Positions 54,781-64,000 of a stretch of DNA of 64,000 nt are shown here, piece by piece. Below the pieces are notes generated by a model. The model was not told where the DNA came from, did not search any database, and saw only the letters and a program-made list of their open reading frames with translations. The stretch spans positions 92,089,470 through 92,153,469 of the forward strand of contig OW121848.1 in the NCBI GenBank assembly GCA_933228895.1. The letters are read 5' to 3'. Position 1 is the stretch's first letter, and every line of letters starts with the position of its first letter. Made by a program: the position numbers and the translations under genes. The DNA is from Platycnemis pennipes (Eukaryota; Arthropoda; Insecta; Odonata; Platycnemididae).

Positions 54781-57120
54781 AACATGCTCTAAATGCATGC
54801 AGCAAAACGTTATACCTCTACGTGGTAAATAACCTGCGTGTCAGTCGGATATGCATCGGATTCATGCCAGTAAATCACTGTCAACTGAGAGCGAATGCAT
54901 TTTTATTTATGGGTTGTGCATTATTTTAAAGCTACTATAATATTTATTACCACAGAAGTGCAAGGATGCAATTGGTGCATATTTTCAGTCATATAATGAT
55001 ATGCTGCCAGTGCCTTCTCCACCCCTACAACCTATCTATATAAATACGTAAGATTGTTAGACGGGTTGACTCCACAGCAGTCATGGTAGTAATAGTGGAA
55101 TTAGGTTTTATGGTGCTCTAGCTGCTATGGTCTATCGCAATGTCTATTATAACTTACTCCTAAGTCTTATCCTACAGCAAAAACATCTACACGTGTATGC
55201 TTATTGATATGCTGCTGTGGGATTGCTACCCGTTATCTTTGGGTCGGCGGGCCAGCGCATTACCGACGTGTTAACCTTTGCCAGAACTTCTGGATTATCG
55301 ACGAGTTAACTATCTTAAATTGTAGTGACTGCACTGACGGTTTATCTTTTAAGCTAACTAAATCAATCAGAACAAACAAAAATCAGTCATCGCCGTTTGA
55401 AAATTCTCGATACGTATTATTTTCAACTGTGTTAAACACGAGAGGAATTGGGAAGAAGATGAACCAGTGGTCACAGAATGTCATGATTATGAATGAATAT
55501 GAAAAAAAGAACTGACATTGGGGGCAGATAGAAAAACGTAGGGGGATGGTTGCGACGATATAGCTGGTAGAGCGTTGCAGGCCTAGGTATGGTCTTTAGA
55601 AGACGACGATGAAGATTAAATAAGAATGTTGACAATGATTTCAACAAACAAGGCCATTATAAACTTGATAGTGTCACTTAAATAGGTGTGTGTTGAAGCC
55701 ATGGTCGGTCTCCTTTTCTAATACGGTGTGAAAATAGCATGTGGTTTGTTTTCTTAACGTGATCGAATAATTTACCAAAGGAAAAGCGTGATTTCTCATG
55801 CATTTGGCGTGCAACCTAACCGGTCTTTACGACGCCTACTCTAAGCCTCCTGCTGTCCTCAGAAAAGAAGACAAGTTAAATCCTCTCGGGTGGCAGTCTT
55901 ATCTCTCTAATCTTGTTTATTCTCAATCCAATCGATCGCAATACGACGAGGCGAAACTCCACCGGGACTGGCGCGTCAAACGGCGTGAACTACAGATTTC
56001 GGTTCCCGAGAGGGGAACCCCGTGTTTCGGCGGGCCATCGACCGGCGGTGATTAAAGAAGATTGATCGGCGCGTCGGGATGGGTCGTTTCGGGTTTGGAA
56101 GGATGTTCGGGTCGCGTCCGAGTGGGAGGGAGTGTGTTGGGAGGGGGAAGGGTCGGCCATTGTCGAGGTCTCCGGGGGTCATCCTCGCCGGCGGTTCCGA
56201 GGAAATTGGTTTTTGAGTGCATTTAAGCGGCCCCGTTTATTATTTTCCCAGGTGATGTTGGTGGGGAAGGGGGTCTTGCGGGAGTAAAAAAAGACCTGGC
56301 CCGAAATGAGCCTATGAGCTAGTCCGCCCGCCGGGCTCCGCCGTTTCCTTTCGTCTGCCCCGAAAGATTAGCGTCCACCCACTGGCTGCAGTTCTCGAGT
56401 ACAGCGAACGGCATCTCTGGAAGTTGGAACAGAGCGATAGTGCCTTGTCGGCAGGGTTTAAAACCGAAGGTGGTGGAGGTGTTCCACTTGCCATCAAGTT
56501 CGTTGGTTGGGTCGAAAATTTTATTGAGTCCAGGGAAGCGAGCGGGCTGATGGTATCTGCCCCGTCCACTTAACCACCCTATAATATTCTTTTCAGGAAC
56601 AAGATTGGCAATGCAAGTATTTGCGTTAACGTCACGCCGTTCTCATTCACGAGGACTCGAGTAGAATGGCTCGTAAGAGATTCTAGGGCTTGAAAACTGG
56701 CTCTTTTTACTGCCCTATGCTGGAGTACTTCTTTTACCTTTGCTGCATTCCCGTCTTTTCTCCACACTGCGTTCATATTCCTAAGACTCCTTGTACCTTT
56801 AAGTGACTTTCGACTATATTTGGCATGTTTTTTTTAAATTTATTACCAAAATAAATCTTAAACGTTTCTCTCTTCTGTCATATACCCTCTCGATGATTTG
56901 GTCCTCATTCATTACCTCAGGAAAGCCGACGTTACATGATGTAAGGGCGATAAAAATGCTGTATCCCTCCCTAGAGTCTGTACTTATGATTTAGTTATCA
57001 TTGAACTCATTTTCTTCATGCAGAGGTGGAAAACTCAGTTCATGATTCGGCATTAATTAGTTGTATACGCTTACTAATTGCATTCCTTTCCCATCAGTAG
57101 AGAAAAGATTCGACCCTCCT
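54781..57120. other. mixed intergenic stretch
   Basis: No recognised gene. Bases 55800-56570 are moderately GC-rich and have open frames on both strands without known domains. A lone box A-like TAGCTGGTAGAGCGTTG at about 55562-55578 lacks a box B and is not called. Confidence 0.4.
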
Positions 57121-57170
57121 TCAGGCCCTCCTTCCCCCCATAATTTACACATAATAAGTGATCATCAAGT

Positions 57171-57225
57171 GCTTACCTGATGATGACGTACAACGTTGAA
57201 ATAATAAACGCTAATAAATAGCGAA
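57171..57225 (+). repeat. hammerhead-like retroelement tail
   Basis: CTGATGA (57177-57183) is followed by ACGT-ACA-ACGT, which can pair as stem II, and GAAAT (57198-57202). Downstream CGCTAATAAATAGCG can form a hairpin. The core is right, but GAAA is followed by T, stem III is not obvious, and stem II is offset by a base. It is probably a degraded tail of the same kind as at 51935. Confidence 0.35.
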
Positions 57226-57359
57226 ATCACTAAGTTGTTGGTTTCATTTAAGATGTTAATCAAATTCCCTAAATTTACGCCTGATATTATAAGCTATGGT
57301 ACTACTATCCATAATACGATACGAATACCCCTATCGCTTACTTATCTTATCCACGCTTT

Positions 57360-57750
57360 CATATGCATCCATTGAGTTCTCTACAAGCCACCTCGTGGGT
57401 GTGTAGCAGAGGGTGAACTATAAGCACAAAACACGCGACAATAGGTAATAATTTCCAATAGGCATGCAATGAGGAATTAAACATGAGTTGGGAGGGATAG
57501 AGACTTTTTCAAATGCACTACAGATTTATTTACTAAAGTTATGTGTTGCTATGATGCCTATTTTAGACCTTTTATTGCTAAGGTAATTATTGTTAATTGC
57601 TAAGGTAAGGTATTGCTCCCTTGGTAAGGGAGACAATTCAAAATGTGTTTGCTCGTGAACGATCTCTTTTTCTCATCGAATCGCAGCCGATACGCGGATA
57701 TTTTCAATTCGTTTCTAACGTCACCGGGAAACATCAGCTTCACATTAACC
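57360..57750 (+). repeat. GTGTGTGGCAGG-family repeat, degraded long copy
   Basis: CTCTACAAGCCACCTCGTGG then GTGTGTAGCAGAGGGTGAAC, followed by GAGTTGGGAGGGATAGAG and, near the end, GAACGATCTCTTTTTCTC and CACCGGGAAACATCAGC. Several of these words are shared with 14345-14838 in the same order. Confidence 0.6.
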
Positions 57751-57787
57751 TAATAAATTTAGTTAAAAATTTAATTGATAAGTTGAA

Positions 57788-57970
57788 TTCCTGACCTTTT
57801 TTTAATATATGGATGATTTAAAAACTAATTTATAAAAACAAATTCACCTTATAGAACTTAATCCCTGAAGAAGGAAAAAAATATATATTCCGAAACGTCG
57901 GTCAAAAGTTAACCTAAACTCTATGACCTAAACTCCCGAAATATCATCCATATATTAAAAATTTAACCTA
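57788..57970 (+). repeat. partial foldback with hammerhead-like core
   Basis: The outer words TTTTTAATATATGGATGAT (about 57799-57817) and its inverse (about 57942-57960) form a 19-bp inverted pair. Inside, CTGAAGA (57865-57871), a stem GGAA...TTCC and GAAAC (57892-57896) are followed by GTC, the classic cleavage triplet position of a hammerhead. The stem sequence differs from the one at 51935 but still pairs. Confidence 0.5.
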
Positions 57971-58638
57971 AGGTTTAGAAGCGATTCTCACCCGAGAGGG
58001 CAGGCTGGTCACGCAGTAGTAGTGAGTGCAATTTTTTTACGAAATGGATCCTCGGCTTGGTCTTTTGAAACTCGAAACAAAGACAATGACCACCTCCCAT
58101 TCTGTATCATCGAGTCATGTACATGACCACATTCGCTCAGTGGGCGTGAAGTGAACCTGTTCGCTTCGCATATATTCCCTCGAGGACCCTGGTGGTGTCG
58201 AGGGACAATACTGCTGTCGCGATCCGACCTCAAGTTTCCTCGTAGCGTAGAGCGCAGGTCATTTCCATGTGAAAGTCATTGAAGATTTTCTATAGAGGCT
58301 CATACTTCTTTGCTGCTCTGAGGGAAGCATTTTAGTAAAAATTAGCTACTCATAGCAATAGAGGCATACCTATCAGCGCAACTTTTTCCGAATACAAAAC
58401 TTAAAATTACGCAGAGTCTATGGTTCGGAATGGTTGTTACATACAGCCATTTAGATATGAGAACAAGATGTAGTTTCTGTAAAAACTGATGTATGATAAG
58501 CGTATTTTCATGAGGTAATAAATGGTGATATGAATCTATGTTTGTTTATCTATGGATTTTAATCTATGGATTATTTTGATAAAGTGCTGGCGCTAACTTT
58601 ATGGAAGCTCTTCCAAGTAACTGCGGAAAAGCTTCCAT
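57971..58638. other. intergenic stretch
   Basis: No gene or repeat is recognised. Bases 58009-58260 are slightly GC-richer with a minus frame of no known family. Confidence 0.4.
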
Positions 58639-58767
58639 TATCCATCTTCAAAAAAGGAGCAGACAAAGAACACTTGTACGCATCTATGTACTTAAGCCAT
58701 CATCATCACTTCATACCTCCATCAGAGTACAAGTGTTTTTTCTCGTTTTCCCTTTTAAAGATGGATA
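58639..58767. repeat. imperfect 41-bp inverted repeat
   Basis: Arms 58639-58679 and 58727-58767 start TATCCATCTT and end CACTTGTAC with the exact inverses at those ends and mismatches in the A-rich middle. The 47-bp loop contains GCCATCATCATCACTTC. It could be a small MITE or a foldback hairpin; a target duplication was not evident. Confidence 0.6.
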
Positions 58768-59039
58768 GGAATTATGAACAGGAACATGCAGTAATTGCAG
58801 GCGACGCGTTTGTTCTATAGATATGGCGCCGCGTTGAACTCCTCGGGCTGGGAATAATAATTACGAAAAAATGTGATCGCCAATTTATGTGCGTATTGAT
58901 GGACTCGGGTTAACTAATCAGTGGCTTAGGAACCGAATGTCATTGATAGCAATGTTTTTCAATAGGTATTCATGATAATGACGGGGTTTCTCATTTGTCA
59001 TGAGCTAGGCAGTCGCGATGAAATCTCCTTAAAAAGCAC
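58768..59039. other. AT-rich intergenic stretch
   Basis: No feature that I can support. Confidence 0.4.
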
Positions 59040-60810
59040 GCAAACGAGTGGGAAGAAGGAGCTCGGACCTTGCACCGCTCGTTGGCTCGTTTATGCCGGC
59101 TTGTGCAGCTGCTGAGGAACTCCCACTGCACCCTGCTGTTAGAGGCCGTGCCTCCGACCAGTTGCGAGTGACTAGCACTTCTCGACCCTCTGTTCCTCCT
59201 TGTGGACGTTTTGTACTCTTTCGGAATGCCCCTAGCTAGAAATTTCCTCTGCCGACCGCCGACGATAGGAATCCGTGTTTTTTTCTATCCTCCTTCCTCT
59301 CAGGGATCGCGCACCCTGGCTCCTGTCTGTCCAATTTGTCATTCTGGTGCCACGAGTGTCCCTTTCAGGGAAATTTTTTTATTACTTTTTATAATTTTTT
59401 ATACCCCCTTCTCGTTACCGAGCGACATATTTTTTTCGTCCCGAGTCAACGCGTTAGAAGTTTCCAGGATCGGTTCTAATCTCTCCCCTGTCGACCTCCG
59501 CCGCACGGTTTGAATCATGGGAACGCTGAGACGGCCGTACGTCACTCACGGATTTATAGTCGCCGGAATATCGCTCAATTTTAATCTCGCGCTCGTATTC
59601 GTCCGTGAAATGTTTGTCCTCCCTTGATGAGGCTCGAATTCCTCTTGAAAGATTACGTTTTTTACTTTAAACTTCCCCGGTAAAGTTATCTGCTTCCTCG
59701 GCGCGCTTTTCATCTCCCTAGTCCCGCAACTATTTTCCTCTTTGCCGATGGAATTTCCAGTATTCCCTACCCGTCTCAACGGAATCGTTGGGAACCGACA
59801 TCTCGCGGCTTCGTCGGACCGGATGGGGGATTTTTCTTCCCTCAGCGATTCGCCTTATCGGTTGGATTGAACGGCACGACGGTGCCGATAAGACGGGGAG
59901 AGGTGAAATGTGGGGGAGGATTTTCCGAGGAAACCCGATGCACTCGGTGCTTTCGTCCCCCTTTCTCCCTCCCCAGTGGGCGCGCATAATACCTCCTCTT
60001 TATTTTTTATTATTTTCCGATGCGGAGTCGTCCCTTCCCAACCCCCGGTGCCCCCGACCCTTCGAGGATAAGAGAGAACAATGAAAACGTGAAAAAAAAA
60101 GTCGGGAGAGAAGTGAAACCCTTTCCTAAAACTGTGAGCTCGGGATGGAGGGACAAGGTGTTTCGTCCCTCGCCGTGGCGTTGTCGCAGGTTCGGGTGTT
60201 AGAGGGCGGCGGGGGGGGGGCAGAAGGGGGCGGTGCTCATTCTACCTCGCCCCCGTCCTCTTGCCCCGCGAGGGCAAGCGGCGTGCACCTCGACCCGAAG
60301 AGAACGTCACGGCCGCAGCCCGAAGTCTCACCCACCCGTCCGTCCGACACTCTCGCGTACAACCTTCTTCTCCTCCTTCGAGAACCTCTCACCTTCTCCC
60401 ATCTTGTTTGTCTTAAAGCCCCTTCCTTCCCCGTCCCTCCTCATACCTCCCCGTCGCTCTCCCCGTTCCTCCGCCTCCCTCATCTTCGACGTTTTCCACC
60501 CCCATGAATTCCTTCTCCCACTCGTACATCGGGACCCTCCGCCTCCAGCCTCCCCGTCGTGTCTTGCCCTACACCCTCCATCGCCGCCGGAGATCGTATT
60601 GGCGCCTTCGAGCAGATTGGAATGCCATGGGTGCTGGTTTCCCACGTCCATGTTCCATGTTCGTATCCCGGCTGATGGGGACTGCTTCGGTGGAGTGCCG
60701 ATCCTCCCTGGAGGGGAATCAAACCGGATTTCGGATTCAGTCCTGTAATTTTCGGTTAGGGCTTGAGGCTTTCCGCTTGGTGAACTCCTTCATGGCGGTT
60801 CACAAGTAAA
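59040..60810. other. CpG-rich block, pyrimidine tract
   Basis: GC-rich, with a plus-strand pyrimidine tract at about 60230-60600 and ten G at 60211-60220. Many overlapping frames of 80-170 codons occur on both strands, none recognisable. It is similar in character to the other CpG-rich blocks of the window. Confidence 0.4.
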
Positions 60811-60851
60811 AGGATAGCTGGTCTGTTTGAAAAATAATTTTTTTCACAGGA

Positions 60852-60880
60852 ACCGGTTTCGTTACAGAGGATCCTCTTTT
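60852..60880 (-). repeat. degraded hammerhead-like tail
   Basis: Minus strand: GAGGATCCTCTGTAACGAAACCGGTT. The 3' half GAAAC-CGGTT has the GAAA plus palindromic CCGG form seen at 62102, but the CTGATGA part is lost. Confidence 0.35.
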
Positions 60881-61214
60881 GGCCTTTGTTTCTTATGAAC
60901 TTGAATTTCGTTGTAAAATATTTGAATAGCACAGTGGTTAGTGAAATTATATTATTATAAGGTGAAATCAGTTTATTATCAATATGGGTGCTCTACCTGT
61001 GTAGAGCAGGGAGAGATGGAAGTATAGCTGTATTTGTTTTTAACATTTCACGCATATTTCGTATTCATTTATTCGAATGATTTAGTTCAGTAAGATTAAT
61101 TTCCTTCCATCTCAACTAGAAAGTCTTTTCTCTTCCTTACTGTCACTCAAAGATGCAACGTTATCCTCTCTTACGATCTCAAGAGCCTATCGTTTACCCC
61201 TCATTTACACAGTC
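60881..61214. other. AT-rich intergenic stretch
   Basis: No feature that I can support. Confidence 0.4.
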
Positions 61215-61275
61215 CGTCCGTCAGTGTCCACTGCCACACACCTTTATGGTGGCTTGCAGGGTATTATGCAATGTA
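61215..61275 (-). repeat. GTGTGTGGCAGG-family core fragment
   Basis: Plus strand CACTGCCACACACCTTTATG then GTGGCTTGCAGGGTATTATG, the reverse complement of the family core and lead. Confidence 0.55.
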
Positions 61276-61976
61276 TTACTTGTCTTCTGATTTTCTCCAG
61301 CAATATATTTTTTCTTAAATCATGTTCAGCGCTTCTTTGTTTGTCTTTACGTTGAGTCGAGCTGAGGGAAAGCAATTAATAAACGAGAAAATCTCTTTTA
61401 AAATCATCGTTAGTGGATGAATTCATTGGTTAAGAAACGTAAAATTCCCTTCGGTCGGTTTTGTGTCTACGGCAACTGTACTGGAAAGTTCACTGTTCCT
61501 TCGGCCGGACTGGACATCTAGGTGTCCAACTCCGTTCCCCCGAGGATAAACCATATCTGGGTTTTTGTCCAGCTTTAGTTATCTTCCTTGTTTCCTGCAG
61601 GCCCCCGCCCAAATTACCCACCTGCCCCTAATGGATCAAGAGGTCTCAGCTGTTCATCATCGAATCTAATAACTATGGGCAATTACGCCGCTACTATCCA
61701 CTCGACTGTTTTCTCTTCCACCTACTCCTTTATCTCACCCAAAGCTCTTCCCGTCCGGAGTGAGATATTATAATTATTACGACCGAATTGTTATCAGCAG
61801 TTCGGAGATTGGTTTCCTAAGGATATCCAATTTTCATAGTCATCCAAGCTATTGCCTCTTAATTTCTTCACATCTCTCTCTGCACGTGTCATCTGGTTGA
61901 CGTATTTCGTTGTCAGTTTTTCTCCGGAAGTCGAGTTGTTTTTCCTTGATCTTATTCAAATTTGGAGACTTTTATG
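61276..61976. other. intergenic stretch
   Basis: No feature that I can support. Confidence 0.4.
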
Positions 61977-62165
61977 CATTTTAAAAAAGAAAAAACTTAG
62001 TTTTTTTCCACAAATATTTTTAAACAAATTCACCGGTTTCGGCCTTCTCAGGCCATTCTCAAGATTACTCACTGTAATGTTGAGAATGGCCTGAGAAGGC
62101 CGAAACCGGTAGATTTGTTTAGATATATTTGTGGAAAATAACTAAGTTTTTTCTTTTTTAAAATG
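61977..62165. repeat. 189-bp palindrome with hammerhead-like ends
   Basis: The arms 61977-62062 and 62080-62165 are each 86 bp with a 17-bp spacer and only a few mismatches. Near the centre each arm carries GGCCTGAGAAGGCCGAAAC followed by CGGT. Compared with the core at 51935 the stem is GGC/GCC with almost no loop, so the CTGANGA element is damaged (CTGAGA). GAAACCGGT keeps the palindromic stem III. It is read as two tails of one retroelement family joined head to head. Confidence 0.7.
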
Positions 62166-62851
62166 AAAACGTACTTCCACAGTGTAAACACGCCAACCAT
62201 TTCTTTATTAGTGACCTTTATGCATATGAGTGTATTCTAATAGATCTTAGTTGCATTTTTAAGAGATATTTCCTTTTCTCTTGGGTTCCAAATTCTACAT
62301 TGGTGATTCCTTTTATTGTGTCCTTGTTATTATTAATTTAAAATCCTGATTTTTATGTTGATTTTGAATGAGTAAAGCATTGTCGTTTTTTATACTGCAC
62401 TCAGAATATTTTATTGTGCTCTTTAACTCTCCGTATTTCCATCCCTATAAGAACCATTCTCTCATGCGGTCATGCACAAACCTGATTTCGTTATTCTGAC
62501 CATTCTAGGAAACAGTAGGTCAAGTTTTCTTAGGTAGAGCGTCTAGGTCATAGAGTCTATACTCCATGGTCTAGGTGCTCCAACTTTAAGTTACATTGAA
62601 TCTTTTAGACTAAATTTAAGGAAAAACCAATGCAGCAAGTGGAGTCGAACCCCCTACCTTTGGTTTGCCATTCCGATGTGTTTCCGACATTGTTATTGTG
62701 GCGGGCATGAAGTATACCAAATGTGTTTTCTCACTCATTGAAGAAAAGAAAATAAACTCACACAAGCACTCACGTGGTACTCACAAGTGCAACGTGATTT
62801 TGCACTAAAGCTATCATCGTATATAGGAAGTTTAGGAATTTACATTGGTGT
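62166..62851. other. AT-rich intergenic stretch
   Basis: A box B-like GGGGTTCGACTCC is present on the minus strand at about 62643-62655, but no box A could be paired with it. Nothing else is supported. Confidence 0.4.
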
Positions 62852-63589
62852 TGTAACGTATCAATTTTTAGCCATGGCATGCTGGGGAGTTGGGGAGCCG
62901 CCATGTTGGTTTTTGTACAGAATATTTATACGGAGACATAGGGAAATATGGCGTCGGCCTCGACAATGGCCAATTTGTCATTGAGCCTGGTGTTTCAGGT
63001 CATTCGGGAGATGCATTCCCAAGAATAGAAATTGTCTCGCAGGCTATTGTTGAACTCGCGGCAGGTTACGGAGGGAGACTAATTATGGCCGGGCGTTAAC
63101 AATTAAGAAGTGCCGATATAAAGAGGGACGAAGAGCGAGAAAGGGGCTGCTGCTAGGCTTCGGGGCGGCGAGTCGAGGAGTCGAACGAAGGGAAGGCTGA
63201 TAGTCCAAGAAGAGGGAAGTGGCGTCTAGCTTCGAGTCTGATGGTCTGACAACAGTGAAGTGGAAAGTGGCATGGCGGAGAAGCCAGGATTAACCCAAGG
63301 AGACGGGGATCGCCTCAGCTAGAAACTCCAGATAAACTAAAGGGATAAAGCGGTCCACTCCCCACTATTATGTAGGTACTTATTTTTAAGAGGGTACTGG
63401 CTATATTTTATGTGAAAGTGAAAAGTGAAATGGCTCGTGAAGTGATCTATGGCCTGTAAAAATTGAGCCTGAAGATGCCAAGAGTGAAAGTGATATGATG
63501 TGAGGGTAATAATTTATTATGATAAATGTCTATATTAATTTGTGGTATTGTGTGGGAGAATAAATTAAATTGAAAAAGAACAAATTACA
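62852..63589 (+). repeat. 5' LTR of the second element
   Basis: 738 bp from TGTAACG to ATTACA, 32 bp shorter than the LTRs of the first element, mainly because it holds two instead of three units of the 38-bp degenerate repeat (63197-63263). A TATAAAG box lies at about 63119 and an AATAAA signal at about 63559. The 69-codon frame (62890-63099) is open here too, with two substitutions, both amino-acid changing. Confidence 0.85.
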
Positions 63590-63593
63590 TTTA

Positions 63594-63611
63594 TGGCGCC
63601 CAACGCTTGAG
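63594..63611 (+). other. degraded tRNA-Lys primer-binding site
   Basis: TGGCGCCCAACG matches tRNA-Lys over 12 bases, then changes to CTTGAGC where the first copy has TGGGGC. The 3' half of the pairing is therefore broken. Confidence 0.7.
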
Positions 63612-63786
63612 CACGATAAAATATTAGACGTACGGGGTTGTGTGATAGGCTACGTTTAATAGATACCACGAGGAGAACCTGAGAGGTGCAGAGTAGGAAG
63701 TGTTCACGTTAGAGAACGCGAGAGAATTAGACATCGGGAAAATTACTACAGATTAAGTGTTAGTAGTAACGGTGTAATTGTATAAG

Positions 63787-64000
63787 ATGGTACGGGCAAG
63801 GAAAAGTCTGTTCGAGTTGAAGAAGGCCGAGGTGCAGGAGGAATTGAAGAAACTAGGGTTAGGCACCGAAGGAGTTAAAAATGAATTGGTCGGTAGGCTT
63901 AGATCTGCTCTCGAGGAACAGGGAGTAGTCATTGAATCTCACAAATTCGAGGTCGAAGACAGGACTCCAACAACGATGGATTTATGGGCTTGGTTGAAGG
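63787..64000 (+). CDS. gag, N-terminal part, cut by window end
   Basis: The ATG at 63787 starts a frame that stays open to the window end (71 codons). It contains the SAP-like segment, nearly the same as in the complete Gag at 26640-27902: the first dozen residues differ (MVRARKSLFELKK against MFRASKSLLELKK), the following part up to VEDRTPTTMDL is the same, and a Cys is replaced by Trp directly after. The strong conservation of the SAP-like segment compared with the diverged LTR hints at selection on this part, but the sample is small. Confidence 0.8.
   Translation, partial: MVRARKSLFELKKAEVQEELKKLGLGTEGVKNELVGRLRSALEEQGVVIESHKFEVEDRTPTTMDLWAWLK

Larger units (their letters stand above)
62852..64000 (+). 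mobile_element. second copy of the gag LTR element, cut by window end
   Basis: The same family as 25117-28870, opposite orientation: 5' LTR, primer-binding site, leader and the first 71 codons of gag are present before the window ends. It differs from the first copy by point changes, small indels in the LTR and a damaged primer-binding site, so it belongs to an older or separate subfamily. Whether it continues with pol cannot be seen here, and that would decide whether it is a candidate autonomous partner. Confidence 0.9.

Noticed and set aside
1..64000. CRISPR array, operons, ribosomal RNA genes, prophage
   Set aside because: No regularly spaced identical repeats, no bacterial-type gene packing and no rRNA-like sequence was seen; all content is of eukaryotic repeat type.

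Overview
The window looks like non-coding nuclear DNA of an arthropod, most likely an insect; I cannot name the species. The evidence is the repeat content: tRNA-derived SINEs, decayed non-LTR reverse transcriptases of the kind common in insects, an LTR retrotransposon primed by tRNA-Lys, a MITE, hammerhead-like retroelement tails, and a dispersed repeat carrying a GTGTGTGGCAGG core. No host gene could be supported. Most long open frames are by-products of purine/pyrimidine-biased or GC-rich sequence.

Layout. The background alternates between AT-rich stretches with nothing recognisable and CpG-rich, strand-asymmetric blocks. The blocks lie at about 0-0.9, 2.1-3.3, 5.8-7.35, 16.1-18.5, 22.5-23.4, 29.7-34.0, 44.7-45.4, 47.6-48.1, 49.7-50.6, 53.2-54.8 and 59.0-60.8 kb. 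They contain long polypyrimidine or polypurine runs and a run of 25 G at 48.0 kb. Old mobile-element debris is scattered between them.

The best-defined object is a complete LTR retrotransposon at 25117-28870 on the minus strand. It has two 770-bp LTRs that look identical, a 4-bp target duplication (GCAC), an 18-nt primer-binding site matching tRNA-Lys(CUU), a polypurine tract, and one intact 420-residue Gag with a SAP-like N-terminus, a long coiled coil and a capsid-like domain. It has no zinc knuckle, protease, reverse transcriptase or integrase, so it should be a young non-autonomous family mobilised in trans. A related, diverged copy on the plus strand enters at 62852 and runs off the window end inside its gag.

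Other elements: a 232-bp MITE with TTA duplication (14842-15073) inside an older repeat; at least six copies or fragments of one tRNA-derived SINE family plus two other tRNA-like heads; eleven copies of the GTGTGTGGCAGG repeat, one splitting a dead non-LTR reverse transcriptase near 40 kb; two more dead non-LTR C-terminal fragments (11.5 and 37.1 kb); and two near-perfect palindromes with 86-bp arms (51.8-52.0 and 62.0-62.2 kb) that carry hammerhead-ribozyme-like cores resembling tails of Penelope-like elements or retrozymes.
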